Notes: a model not told the origin generated them from the sequence alone. 64,000 bases of DNA from Saprospiraceae bacterium (GCA_016709995.1 JADJLQ010000001.1:840001-904000); one strand, 5' to 3'. Positions 18,901 to 26,228 are shown, counted from the stretch's first letter. Translations and numbers: made by a program.

Positions 18901-19603
18901 CAATACTTATTTGCACCTTGGGGATTTTAATTACAATTGGTTTGATTCTAAAGGGCCGAAATCGTGCAATTACAGGCCAGGCCTTACATCGGTCAGTAAA
19001 CTGGATGAGCGCTATGCAGGTTATTATACCAAGGGCTATTTTGAACCCAAATATATAGGGGCAGCGCAGTACGACTATTGCCAGGTGCCTTTCTATTTCC
19101 CCAATCTAATCGCACAATGCGATAATGTGCATAAAGTAGAGACTCCACCAGGCAAATATTGTTCTCAAAGACTGTACAATGATTGTATGGTGACGGTATT
19201 AGTTGATGACAAACAAGCTCCGGTAGTCAATCATCTCGAAGATGTAACGATCTATTGTGATGGAGCTCCTGACTATGCCGGCTACCCAAATTGCGAACAC
19301 AGCGAACGCTTTGATAAATGGCCTCTCCAATTAAAAGATTCCAAAGGAGTGGTGCATGGGTACTATGGAGGATCAGACTTTTTAGGTATTCATACGGATC
19401 CGGCCGATCACAGTGATCCGGATGCCTGCGAATTCAATAAAGGCTGGGCTCCGATCTATTGCAGAAGTTGGTTGTACATAGATAGCTTCCCTGCCCGACA
19501 GTCAGGCGGGATCAGGCAGGACATGTCAATCCAAAGATTATTTCTCGACATTGGTCAAGGTCGACAAAAAACGACCACTCGATCATGTATTAAAATCCAA
19601 TGA
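12983..19603 (+). CDS. Giant adhesin, N-terminal segment (2206 residues before frameshift)
   Basis: The segment opens with a hydrophobic signal (SSLFTLSLLIFGAYYIL). Residues of about 60-400 look like a jelly-roll or choice-of-anchor domain. Two paralogous modules follow, each opening with a YVDS..G.N.G..W..A phrase and an AKGTYYP motif (about 413-930 and 933-1370). Each contains polymorphic-outer-membrane-type beta-helix repeats of the SGNIA..GGG.(M/L) kind. From about 1370 the sequence changes to Cys/Asp-rich HYR-like modules with repeated TDNC-type phrases. The last roughly 40 residues, after SWLYIDSF, are out of frame: they are read from the inserted palindrome and beyond, so the stop at 19603 is not the natural end. 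Confidence 0.85.
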   Translation: MNLKSSLFTLSLLIFGAYYILRHDEVPFLAKSIDTNQIDVQYQFSMPPTSNVIYREVFSFTTDSAAGGPQALAQGWEGYRNGATANSFQIFKNTLPALPPPHMVDIASNPQGLVDSSFGFWSPTNVSGVSIYTSEIGSLNCDAQLITGIKWQTKSSNSGSGTNYTPLNSSSTSGKTRALIKVNGVWYASADSVNIANSPDDNTWLTYSIDLTTTLWGRLCLGGADCGNGDAAGAKGPRKINSIFYPLQNKPVGNVEAIGIFVDFFIGKYRMGNFEVSGLKTALKTSINGVAVISNNQDGISDSAALEVCSFANNIVFDSFSVQNGVNDPLLKVYQSYTATNVTVPFCNNCSATPAAFLGAMGTAALIDPTMPGTLIMYFRLWSDQISNGSIDITEPVGDSIVYTITIIPSAIDGKIYVDSSATGLNNGLTWANAYTDFQSALSSNICNVDSILVAKGTYYPAAAPPPTYNFYTDFCNGQNNAIITAGNDSISIKFLTNNIEYVKIWNSSYSTFIHPQLDMSYLCDTTTSGHAVPNCDQGITISVNLPPGTYRVVTNYFSPEVGDCYVNHSNGDAVIIPAIGLPDRTISFNIPDSTVVMGGFSSGGMGPRNWVCNKTILCGDIDQDGTNSNNSYHVVTTTNVSEATVVDGFCITGGKADGTFPNNGGGGWYNNGSGSGNRSNPTLNNIVISGNVASGGGGGMYNNGDENGTSSPILTNVVISGNIAETGGGGGILNSGLRGTSSPILTNVVISGNIANRGGGMFNASDGFGSPGTCSPILTNVVISGNNANLFGGGMYNSATSNGISSPILTNSILWTNSAPTGPIISENDASTTTITYSIIQAGSLDIGTTILSPTNKPQGTDPLFVDAPLAGAAPTAAGDFHLTNNSPVIDMGDDAANTYPTDLDGKPRIVRTIDMGAYEFDGIFCGLFTSGLVYVDSAAIGMNDGSSWTDAFKDLQDALLALATCQGVDTIKVAKGTYYPSSPDTTIDVCSGMMMITPANRAESFNILDSTVILGGYLVFEGIALNRDPHCNKTILCGEIQQDNDNTNNSYHVVTTFDVSDQTVVDGFCITGGRADEQTMPHNSGGGWYNDGSGEGSSNPTIVNCQFIENMARNGGAMINLGTDAGEASPQLINCEFLGNSAANRGGAMVNDANNGGTSSPECINCIFSGNKCNQDGGAVFNSSSSGGRSRPDFINCSFNGNLAVDNGGAMYNNATGAQQNSSNTAPRIGNSIFWNNAATNGNVFFNRKTGGSNAAPAVRYCIIQGGPTINDISVTGGNDNITMSSDNKFVDPLFMMAPLAAAAPTTDGDFHVMFLSPAIDMGNNSYNTFGTDLDGLNRIVNGIIDIGPYEKLLNCDTDTLYVNKDGSVPDLPVDSLLLDTIPEGYHLIVMDDGVASEYLDTESIPFDCDDKGANDLQLWLTNNCDTIDLCHKIVVVLDTFPKDLVGNDQLNVSLDQNCMKVLGPDDLLQNVQGCRNAFEVTLIYPYGTNTYDPPTKVDISHVGYCMVYSVRDIATNNKTWGKICVEDKAPPRLNCANDTVSCFEFNDLPLLAEPTNDCSGDEVKLLSDKWVDWGCDSAYLGYVERTIWGSDRWKNSRTCTSTIYIKKTSLDSVDCPQGFDFPCTITHQLGSYATPKELKVPIQIDQKKLTPEFLLSLQKATWEFKDGTKDKVLHPSISVVPNVDGHSVYLAASGICKINATYTDKPLAICGTGVKIRREWTILDWCTVTEKTCVQYLSIDDKVAPVPTNKELGVVASSPHDCGQYVDLPALAYKDCNDVKQTYSVSIQEEGITRVLSGDLPASRIWLPVGYFSIDVRLVDACYNESFGKIEIAVVDITPPTPICVEVTQTTVDPATCWSAIAAKDLDNGSRDNCCNVLHFAAAPMDSITYWRNYWNTTLETEVGKEAFWKDKDNYDALIEDWINCYVFSDTVHFDECGTNQVVLRVYEACGVPRFDPHIFPCSPHAWFCYNTYLHLGDFNYNWFDSKGPKSCNYRPGLTSVSKLDERYAGYYTKGYFEPKYIGAAQYDYCQVPFYFPNLIAQCDNVHKVETPPGKYCSQRLYNDCMVTVLVDDKQAPVVNHLEDVTIYCDGAPDYAGYPNCEHSERFDKWPLQLKDSKGVVHGYYGGSDFLGIHTDPADHSDPDACEFNKGWAPIYCRSWLYIDSFPARQSGGIRQDMSIQRLFLDIGQGRQKTTTRSCIKIQ
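15114..15420 (+). repeat. In-frame tandem repeats coding for beta-helix rungs
   Basis: Within the giant adhesin, the phrase CCCATTTTAACCAATGTGG (and close variants) followed by ATCAGTGGAAATATTGC recurs near 15120, 15213, 15310 and 15405, with a weaker copy near 15035. The spacing is about 93-100 bases. Each unit encodes SSPILTNVVISGN plus a GGG turn, one set of beta-helix rungs. Conservation at DNA level suggests recent expansion or gene conversion. Confidence 0.8.
19490..19520. repeat. 31-nt palindromic repeat inserted in the adhesin gene
   Basis: The 31 bases begin CCTGCCCGACAGTCAGGCGG and end ATCAGGCAGG. The outer arms CCTGCC/GGCAGG are inverted and inner CCCG/CGGG words also pair. Base composition is far more GC-rich than its surroundings. 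Taking out exactly these bases joins GATAGCTTC to ACATGTCAA in one frame and links the first two parts of the adhesin. It resembles short REP-like palindromes common in Bacteroidota genomes. Confidence 0.65.
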
Positions 19604-21353
19604 GTTTACGATCACGGACAACTGTCGTTTGGATGATGCGACGCTTACCGTAGTGGATAATGGTACGCTCAACGGTTGCAGCGAAGGCTGGATCCAGCGC
19701 AGTTGGACGATCAAAGACAAGTGTGGTAATGCAGTAACTGCTACCCAGAAGATCATCGTCAAACATCGCAGTGATTTCGAAGTAATCTTCCCTGAAGATA
19801 AAGTAGTGACCTGTGATCCCGATGGTTCGGGATTGAATCGCACCGATACGGGTCACGCAGGAGTTCCAATAATTAAGGATGACGAGTGTGAACAAATCGG
19901 GGTGAGATATTCCGATGAAATATTCACGGTAGAGGATTCTGCCTGTTACAAGATTGTCCGCACCTGGACACTCATCGACTGGTGTATCTACGATCCAAAT
20001 CAACATAGTCACTATCCTGATGTGATCGTCAATGATTCATTGAGGGCCAATAGTACTAACCGTTCATGTGTGTACCGCAATATCAAAGACAACAATGACG
20101 GATATATGACCTATGTGCAAATCATCAAGGTGATCGATGAGACTCCGCCGGTAGTGACTACCAGGGATACCACGGTATGTGTATACAGTGACAATTGTTT
20201 GGTAAGTGTAGTGATTCCGCTGAGTGCAACAGACAATTGTGCTGCCGCATCGGATATCAGATTCCGTTATTTCATCGACTTGAATGCAACCGATGCGGTC
20301 TACAATGGAAGACTGTTTGATAAGGCCAGTATAGATCAGGGTGGTACACAGTATGTCAAAGACTTCGTCTTTTTATTAGGCGCTCCTGGCAGACATGTGG
20401 TGCATGTAGTGGGTATAGACAATTGTGGCAATGCAGATACTTCCAGCTTCAGATTTGAAATCAAGGATTGCAAAAAACCGACACCATATTGCTACAATGG
20501 CATCGCCACGGTCATCATGCCGAGCAATGGCCAGGTCACCGTCTGGGCCAAGGACCTCAATCTCAACAGCAGTGACAATTGTACACCGGCTGCGGATTTG
20601 AAATACAGTTTCTCTGCTGATGTCACTACAGCCAGCAAACAGTTTACCTGTGCAGAAATGACCATCGACGGTCAAAACCAAATCTTTGAAGTAGAGATCT
20701 GGGTGACGGACAAAGCCGGCAACCAGGATCTGTGCAAGACCTATATCAAACTCCAGGACAATGCCGATGTAGCTGGTGGACTACCGCAAGGAGCTTGTAA
20801 AGATACCACCACCTCACTGGCATCCATCAGTGGCAAACTGCTGACAGAAGATCAGCAGGGTGTAGAATCTGCAACCGTGCAAATTAAATCTGCTACGCCA
20901 TCCGGTATCCCAGCGTGGAAGAGCAGCATCGATGGCAGCTATCAGTTTAATTCTATTCCTACATCCGGCAGTTATAGTATCTCCGCCATGCGGGATGACA
21001 ATCCGATGAATGGAGTATCGACCCTCGACCTGGTATTGATCCAGAAACATATACTTGGTACGGAGCGATTCACTTCACCGTACAAGATCATCGCTGCTGA
21101 TGCAGACAATGATCAGAATGTAAGTGCGATCGATCTGATCGAACTTCGAAAATTAATCCTGGGTCTATACGACAAACTACCTAACAACACCAGTTGGAAG
21201 TTTGTACCTAAGTCTTATCGGTTTGATGATATCCTCAACCCCTGGTCCGCACCAAACGAAGAGCAAATCGTAGTTGCGCAAGGAGCTATGGTCAAGATTT
21301 TGTTGGTATCAAAATCGGGGATGTCAATGCCACTGCAGCACCTCACAGCCTGA
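19521..21353 (+). CDS. Giant adhesin, middle segment (HYR-like modules and dockerin-like domain)
   Basis: This frame continues the adhesin after the inserted palindrome; the codon at 19551 is only the first usable start codon, not a natural start. It holds further modules with TITDNCRLDD, ATDNCAAASD and NSSDNCTPAAD, the repeating style of surface proteins that ride on gliding or adhesion machinery. Around 20980-21190 lies a dockerin type I-like pair: MNGVSTLDLVLIQKHILG and AADADNDQNVSAIDLIELRK, with Asp/Asn spacing suited to calcium. The last residues after VVAQGAMVK are out of frame, because the expected DFVGIKIGDVNA continues in the next frame. Confidence 0.8.
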   Translation, partial: TCQSKDYFSTLVKVDKKRPLDHVLKSNEFTITDNCRLDDATLTVVDNGTLNGCSEGWIQRSWTIKDKCGNAVTATQKIIVKHRSDFEVIFPEDKVVTCDPDGSGLNRTDTGHAGVPIIKDDECEQIGVRYSDEIFTVEDSACYKIVRTWTLIDWCIYDPNQHSHYPDVIVNDSLRANSTNRSCVYRNIKDNNDGYMTYVQIIKVIDETPPVVTTRDTTVCVYSDNCLVSVVIPLSATDNCAAASDIRFRYFIDLNATDAVYNGRLFDKASIDQGGTQYVKDFVFLLGAPGRHVVHVVGIDNCGNADTSSFRFEIKDCKKPTPYCYNGIATVIMPSNGQVTVWAKDLNLNSSDNCTPAADLKYSFSADVTTASKQFTCAEMTIDGQNQIFEVEIWVTDKAGNQDLCKTYIKLQDNADVAGGLPQGACKDTTTSLASISGKLLTEDQQGVESATVQIKSATPSGIPAWKSSIDGSYQFNSIPTSGSYSISAMRDDNPMNGVSTLDLVLIQKHILGTERFTSPYKIIAADADNDQNVSAIDLIELRKLILGLYDKLPNNTSWKFVPKSYRFDDILNPWSAPNEEQIVVAQGAMVKILLVSKSGMSMPLQHLTA

Positions 21354-22063
21354 TGAATACAGAAGTAAGAGGCAGTGGTTCAGGATTGATCTTAGAAGTA
21401 AAAGATCGCACCTTCAAAGCCGGAGAGCGGGTAGAAGTATCATTCACTTCACCCAATTTTAAAGGAATATCAGGTTTCCAGGGAACTATGTCAATAGGCA
21501 ATAAACAATTGGCAATAGACAAAATAGAACCAGGAAGTCTACATGTATCAGATCATAATTTTGGTCGAAGATGGGAAAATGAAGGCCTTATCACCATGAG
21601 CTGGAATACCAATCGTAGCATAGATCTTGAGGACAAAGATGTATTATTCACTTTAGTCTTCACTGCTCAGAGTTCTGGCAGCTTGTCAGAAGTGCTTCGA
21701 GTCAGTTCACAAAAGACATTGGCGGAGAGCTATGAAGGCAAAGGAGAATTGGGCAATCTATCGATCAGGTTTGTCAGCCAAAACGGACAGGAGATCACTA
21801 CAAAATCAGCGTTGTATCAAAACTATCCCAATCCATTTGATAACCGTACCGTGATCGGCATCAATCTTGCTGAGCAGTGTAGAGGCACCTTCAAAGTGAC
21901 TGACATCACGGGTCGTACGATCAAAAAGATCGAAAAGGAATGGGCTAAAGGATATAATGAAGTGTGGATTGATCGTCGGGAGATGAAAGCCAGCGGAGTG
22001 TTGTATTATAGTTTTGAAGGCGGATCTTTTAGGGCTACGAAGAAAATGATAATTATGGAATAA
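21296..22063 (+). CDS. Giant adhesin, C-terminal segment with T9SS sorting domain
   Basis: The natural reading enters this frame near 21296 (DFVGIKIGDVNATAAPH); the first ATG is at 21353. Residues after that ATG form a cohesin-like beta-sandwich (VSFTSPNFKGISGFQGTMS). The last about 85 residues are a type IX secretion sorting domain: LYQNYPNPFDNRTVIGI, then DITGRTIKKIEKE, and a Lys-rich end. Such domains direct export across the outer membrane and are removed after attachment. The porT homologue at 43820-44527 shows that this genome carries at least one gene for the matching machinery. Confidence 0.85.
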   Translation, partial: DFVGIKIGDVNATAAPHSLMNTEVRGSGSGLILEVKDRTFKAGERVEVSFTSPNFKGISGFQGTMSIGNKQLAIDKIEPGSLHVSDHNFGRRWENEGLITMSWNTNRSIDLEDKDVLFTLVFTAQSSGSLSEVLRVSSQKTLAESYEGKGELGNLSIRFVSQNGQEITTKSALYQNYPNPFDNRTVIGINLAEQCRGTFKVTDITGRTIKKIEKEWAKGYNEVWIDRREMKASGVLYYSFEGGSFRATKKMIIME

Positions 22064-22181
22064 TAGCTCCAACAAGCAATTGCATTGCGTCCTTTAGGAC
22101 TATATTATTCCATGATTATCATGCTAACCGAAGCGTCAGTATGATTATTCTCGAATAGCCTTCATTATACTTCAAAATAAG

Positions 22182-22220
22182 AAAAAATAGCCTTTATAAA
22201 TATAGAGGCTATTTTTTTTT
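22182..22220 (+). terminator. Rho-independent terminator after the adhesin
   Basis: AATAGCCT (22186-22193) pairs with AGGCTATT (22206-22213) around a 12-base loop. The stem can extend through the flanking A and T runs, and nine T residues follow. It lies about 120 bases after the adhesin stop and before the sugar transporter gene; the flanking A run means it could work in both directions. Confidence 0.8.
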
Positions 22221-22365
22221 GGTTTGTTAGCACTTGGTGACTCCTTTGTCATGTACTGATTTGGGTAGCACCATACTTCACAAGATTAGACGAAGTTGAA
22301 TCAATTCGAGTGGTACTTCCAATAATCAGGCAGAATATCTTACATTTGGCTTAAATGAATTGAAT

Positions 22366-23694
22366 ATGAAAAATGTAAAAGGTAATGTCTTGTTTTGGTC
22401 TTTGTCCGTATCCTTAGGCGGTTTATTATTTGGGTTTGATACCGCAGTGATATCTGGTGGTGAACAAGCTATCCAGAAACTTTGGAGCTTAAGTAATTTT
22501 ATGGTGGGCCAAATGGTGGCCATGGGCTTATATGGCACTATTGTAGGCGCTTTATTTGGAGGTATACCCGCTGAAAAATATGGACGAAAATGGACGCTGC
22601 TCATCATTGGTATATTCTTTTTAATTTGTGCTATCGGTTCGGCAATGGCCCCGGATGTATATACGCTCATGTTTTTTAGATTTATTGGGGGCTTAGGAGT
22701 AGGGGCTTCCTCAGTGGTGGCACCAATGTATATATCAGAAATTGCTCCCCAGGAAAAACGTGGTCAATTAACTGCTTTGTTCCAATTCAATCTCGTCCTT
22801 GGGATTCTATTAGCATATCTTTCAAATTATCTTATTGGCAACACTGGAGAACAGGCGTGGCGTGTCATGCGTGGGATCATGGCTATCCCTTCAATAGCTT
22901 TTATTATTTCTTTATTTTTTATTCCAGAAAGCCCGAGATGGTTGATCACCGTTAAAAAGAAAATAGAAGAGGCCAGAGCCATCCTGCATATTATAGACCC
23001 AACTACTGTGGAAGCTTCGATGGCTGCCATCCAGGCACCTACGAGCGGTGATGGATCTTCTTTTAAACAGTTTATTTCAGGCAAATTTAATTTCTCTATT
23101 CTGCTAGCTTTTTTGTTTGCATTTTTTAATCAATTATCCGGTATCAATGCGGTAATCTATTATGCGCCAAGAATCCTGGAAGAGACCGGACTAGGAGCTC
23201 AGACTGCATTGCTGTCAACAGCAGGTATTGGACTGGTCAATCTGATCTTCACTATGTTGGGCTTAAGAATGATTGATCGTTTTGGGCGTAAATATTTAAT
23301 GTATATCGGCAGCCTTGGTTACATCATTTCGCTTTCAGCGATATCCATTGCATTTTTTTTAGGTAAGGGAAGTGCTTTGGTACCTATTTTATTATTTATG
23401 TTCATAGCTTCACATGCCATAGGCCAGGGAGCAGTGATCTGGGTCTTCATATCTGAGATATTTCCCAATAGAGTAAGGTCCTGGGGGGCATCCCTGGGTA
23501 GTAGCACTCATTGGTTATTTGCTGCACTCATTGCGGGTTTGTTTCCGTTTTTTAATGAAAAATTAGGCGGTGGGATCATTTTTGCATTTTTTGCAGTGAT
23601 GATGGTTTTACAACTTTTGTTTGTGTGGAAAATCATGCCCGAAACCAAAGGAATTTCGCTGGAGGATTTGGAGAAAAAATTGACCAAGTCTTAA
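22366..23694 (+). CDS. Sugar porter family MFS transporter
   Basis: This inner-membrane protein of about 440 residues shows the sugar porter signatures of the major facilitator superfamily. They are GFDTAVISGG in helix 1, EKYGRKWTLL after helix 2, PESPRWLI at the end of the first half, the DRFGRKYLM loop in the second half, and PETKG near the C-terminus. About twelve hydrophobic helices can be counted. Members import monosaccharides, usually with protons, but the sugar is not predictable. The ATG at 22366 is preferred over the in-frame TTG at 22360. A terminator separates it from the adhesin. The purU pieces follow 19 bases downstream. Confidence 0.9.
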   Translation: MKNVKGNVLFWSLSVSLGGLLFGFDTAVISGGEQAIQKLWSLSNFMVGQMVAMGLYGTIVGALFGGIPAEKYGRKWTLLIIGIFFLICAIGSAMAPDVYTLMFFRFIGGLGVGASSVVAPMYISEIAPQEKRGQLTALFQFNLVLGILLAYLSNYLIGNTGEQAWRVMRGIMAIPSIAFIISLFFIPESPRWLITVKKKIEEARAILHIIDPTTVEASMAAIQAPTSGDGSSFKQFISGKFNFSILLAFLFAFFNQLSGINAVIYYAPRILEETGLGAQTALLSTAGIGLVNLIFTMLGLRMIDRFGRKYLMYIGSLGYIISLSAISIAFFLGKGSALVPILLFMFIASHAIGQGAVIWVFISEIFPNRVRSWGASLGSSTHWLFAALIAGLFPFFNEKLGGGIIFAFFAVMMVLQLLFVWKIMPETKGISLEDLEKKLTKS

Positions 23695-23713
23695 ATACTG
23701 GCTCCTGTTTTGT

Positions 23714-23971
23714 ATGGATACTAATCATGTAATCAGAATACAGTGTGCAGATAAAAAGGGTTTGATTGCAAAAATATCCGGTATTCTATTTGAAAATAAT
23801 CACAATGTCCTGGTGATGAAAGAATATGTGGATGAAGTGACAAATTCTTTTTTTGCCCGACTTGAACTTTCTGGAGAACTCAATGTTGAAAAACTTGCTG
23901 TTGAACTTAAAACATTATTGCCTCAAAAAGCGATCATCAGTATCATACCTAGAAGAAAAAAAGGATTGTGA
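23714..23971 (+). CDS. purU: Formyltetrahydrofolate deformylase, ACT-domain part (purU 5' piece)
   Basis: The 85-residue frame is the N-terminal ACT domain of PurU (RIQCADKKGLIAKISGILFENN), which senses amino acids and controls the hydrolase. It ends at TGA right after the run AGAAGAAAAAAAGG. In ordinary PurU the same chain continues RRKKRIVILVTKE. One more A, or a -1 ribosomal slip on A_AAA_AAA, gives exactly that continuation into the catalytic half at 23968. The stop overlaps the next start as GTGA, so translational coupling is another possibility. It is either a real split or frameshifted gene, or a homopolymer error. Confidence 0.85.
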   Translation: MDTNHVIRIQCADKKGLIAKISGILFENNHNVLVMKEYVDEVTNSFFARLELSGELNVEKLAVELKTLLPQKAIISIIPRRKKGL

Positions 23972-24552
23972 TCCTGGTGACAAAAGAACATCATTGTCTT
24001 ACTGACCTTTTGGTGAGGCATCATTTTAATGAATTGCATGCCGAAATCGTTGGTGTGATCGGAAACTACAGTGATTTAGAGCCGTTTTGTGCTATGCTGG
24101 GCATTCCTTTCTATCTTGTATCACACGCTGATAAGGACAAGTCGGATTTTGAGACGGCGCTCAAGAATTGTATAGAAGACCTTGCACCAGATTTGATTGT
24201 ATTGGCCAAATTTATGCGAATTTTGTCTCCTGATTTTGTAGGCTCATTTAAACATCGTATCCTCAATATTCATCATTCTTTTTTACCTGCATTTGTTGGA
24301 GCCAATCCGTACAAACGTGCTTTCGAACGAGGAGTAAAAATCATAGGGGCCACAGCCCATTTTGTCACAAATGATCTGGATGAAGGTCCTATCATATCTC
24401 AAAAGACCATCGAAGTGGATCATGAACATGTGCTCCGCGATATGATTGAATCCGGTCACGAAATTGAAAAAGCGGTCTTGGCTGAAGCACTTAAAATTGT
24501 ATTGGAAGATAAGGTCTTTGTATCGGGCAATAAGACGATCATTTTGGATTAA
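23968..24552 (+). CDS. purU: Formyltetrahydrofolate deformylase, catalytic part (purU 3' piece)
   Basis: PurU hydrolyses 10-formyltetrahydrofolate to formate and tetrahydrofolate, balancing one-carbon units and feeding formate to PurT. This 194-residue frame is the formyltransferase-fold half. It contains the catalytic Asn-His block NIHHSFLPAFVGANPYKRAF and the Asp-bearing GATAHFVTNDLDEGPI. It begins MILVTKEHHCL from GTG 23968, whereas the normal enzyme is fused to the upstream ACT domain (about 280 residues in all). Alone it would lack regulation. No RBS is obvious, which favours either frameshifted fusion or GTGA coupling. The OmpA-like gene converges with it nine bases downstream. Confidence 0.88.
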   Translation: MILVTKEHHCLTDLLVRHHFNELHAEIVGVIGNYSDLEPFCAMLGIPFYLVSHADKDKSDFETALKNCIEDLAPDLIVLAKFMRILSPDFVGSFKHRILNIHHSFLPAFVGANPYKRAFERGVKIIGATAHFVTNDLDEGPIISQKTIEVDHEHVLRDMIESGHEIEKAVLAEALKIVLEDKVFVSGNKTIILD

Positions 24553-24560
24553 CTGCCTAT

Positions 24561-24977
24561 CTAGAAGGGGAGTGGCCACAGCACCACATCTACTCTCCTG
24601 TTTTTTAACCGTCCATCCCAAGTACTGTTGTCAAAATTGGGATCTTCGAGCCCGTGATCTTTGATAAATAATTTATTGGTAGGCACTCCGTCCTCTGTAA
24701 GAAACTCTAGTGCAGATTGGCTCCTCATTTTAGAAAGCCACTCATTAAATTTTACACCACCGATATTGTCTGTATGACTATGGATATGAATTTCAAAATT
24801 GCTCAGTATTTCTTTACTTAAAAAATCCCGGACTTTTTCTTTTTCGGTGTCGTCGACATAGTAGGAACCTCCTCTAAAAAATATACTGATGGTTTTATAC
24901 TCCGTCTGAGGGCCTGGAGTAGATTGGGCATCTAACCCTAACGGAACGAACATAAAAAACAACAAATAATACTTCAT
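24561..24977 (-). CDS. OmpA-like domain protein
   Basis: A signal peptide (MKYYLLFFMFVPLGLDAQ) precedes a single OmpA-like peptidoglycan-binding domain in this 138-residue protein. Its signature is IHIHSHTDNIGGVKFNEWLS, then LSKMRSQSALEFL, and a terminal GRLKNRRVDVVL, where Asp and Arg normally hold diaminopimelate of the cell wall. No N-terminal barrel or lipobox exists, so it is probably a soluble periplasmic or loosely attached wall-binding protein. The ATG at 24977 is preferred to one three codons upstream because it starts the signal peptide cleanly. Confidence 0.85.
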   Translation of the reverse strand: MKYYLLFFMFVPLGLDAQSTPGPQTEYKTISIFFRGGSYYVDDTEKEKVRDFLSKEILSNFEIHIHSHTDNIGGVKFNEWLSKMRSQSALEFLTEDGVPTNKLFIKDHGLEDPNFDNSTWDGRLKNRRVDVVLWPLPF

Positions 24978-25184
24978 CGAAGTCAAGATTAGCCATTAAA
25001 GATAATGGCTAAAATACAAGCATGCAATCAGGAAAGTTCTGATGGATTAAACTTTGCCTCTGAGAAGCATACTAAAGTTTCAACGCTTTACAAACAATAC
25101 TCTTTGAGAGATGCATTAATTCATTTGATCCAAATAATAAAGCACAAACCCTTTCCGGTTGACAATTTTGAAAAAATGTAAGAA

Positions 25185-26198
25185 TTATTTGCCTTCAAAC
25201 ATGCCTTCATAGCCTCCATTACCACGAGAAATTTTTTGAGGCTCATTGAGATTAAGATAATCAGAGGAGGATTTTTCTTTGCTGCTCATCAGCATCAGCG
25301 AGCTTTCTTTTTCCCACTTCTCTAACATCTTAGCGCCTTCTTCTTCGAAGACCCCATTTTGCAGGTCTACACTATTCATGAAGTTGGATGAAAGCTCCAT
25401 AAATCGTTCCATTTCGCCGACTTTGGCCGCTACATCATCTGCTATGTTTTCCAGAGCTGCATCAAACATGGCTCGTTTGTCTTTGTCCCCTGAAAGCACC
25501 GACATGGCCGATCGCATCGCGCTGTGAGAAGCCCGGATGGCTTTTCTTTCCTCTTGTTTTATTTTTACCTGATCCCTGGTATCCTCGAGCAGCACTTCTG
25601 AATTAGAATACATTTTAGTGAGTACCCGGTACAGGATGTCCATTTTGGCTCTGAGTTCGTCGTATTTGACATTGACTTCTTTTAATCTGGCCGCTTTTCG
25701 GCTAGCGAGTATCATTTGGTTTTCCTGCCCTAATTCTTTAGCCTTCGACGCTAAAAGCATATTTTGGTTGATCTCCTTGATATTATCCTCTACCATCGTA
25801 GTCAACTTCCTGATCTGGCCTTTAAGATTGCCGATCTGTGTGCTCATTTTTGACAGATTGTCTTCAAGGTCATCTACATAGTTTTTAAGTATGCCTATTG
25901 GATCGATCGTGATGAATAATCCAGTGACCCAACGCATGATGCTTTTGTACCCATAACTCACCAGGTTACGCATTTTAGGATCGAGTACCATATAGATCAC
26001 TGCCCCTAAAGCAAGCAACATCAAGGAGAGATATAACATATTGCTAGCCAATGCAATAAGTGTTGGTAGTGCTTTGACTAATACGTACCCGCCAGCAGCC
26101 AATAAGCCCAACAAAAAAACGGTGCCTGTGACGCCTTCGGGCCTTTTCCAAAATGTTTTAGGAGTGGCGGGGGCAGGATTAAATGGTGTTTCAGCCAT
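25185..26198 (-). CDS. Uncharacterised two-helix membrane protein with long coiled coil (PspA-like look)
   Basis: I do not recognise a named family. A Pro-rich N-terminus (FNPAPATPKTFWKRPEG) precedes two transmembrane helices (about 24-45 and 52-70). From about residue 100 the protein is almost all helix: a long charged coiled coil with DDLEDNLSKMSTQIGN and KLTTMVEDNIKEINQN, somewhat like PspA/IM30 membrane-stress proteins, then a C-terminal helical domain and a disordered Ser-rich tail. It lies 30 bases after a 183-residue coiled-coil gene on the same strand, so the two are probably co-expressed. A role in envelope maintenance is a guess. Confidence 0.7.
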   Translation of the reverse strand: MAETPFNPAPATPKTFWKRPEGVTGTVFLLGLLAAGGYVLVKALPTLIALASNMLYLSLMLLALGAVIYMVLDPKMRNLVSYGYKSIMRWVTGLFITIDPIGILKNYVDDLEDNLSKMSTQIGNLKGQIRKLTTMVEDNIKEINQNMLLASKAKELGQENQMILASRKAARLKEVNVKYDELRAKMDILYRVLTKMYSNSEVLLEDTRDQVKIKQEERKAIRASHSAMRSAMSVLSGDKDKRAMFDAALENIADDVAAKVGEMERFMELSSNFMNSVDLQNGVFEEEGAKMLEKWEKESSLMLMSSKEKSSSDYLNLNEPQKISRGNGGYEGMFEGK

Positions 26199-26228
26199 GA
26201 TATTTTAAATAATGTTTGTGATCTAAAA

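Larger units (their letters stand above)
12983..22063 (+). pseudogene. Whole locus of a giant T9SS-secreted surface protein, interrupted by two frameshifts
   Basis: Three consecutive frames belong to one gene. They join if the 31-nt palindrome at 19490-19520 is removed and one base is restored near 21290. The repaired frame would be about 3016 codons. The order is: signal peptide, a choice-of-anchor-like N-terminal region, two paralogous parallel-beta-helix modules, a long series of HYR/SprB-like modules rich in CSGD/NCS-type cysteines, a dockerin-like calcium-binding domain, a short cohesin-like region and a T9SS sorting domain. Such proteins act as adhesins or cell-surface scaffolds in Bacteroidota. 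Whether the breaks are real or sequence errors is open; the segments are described separately. Confidence 0.75.
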
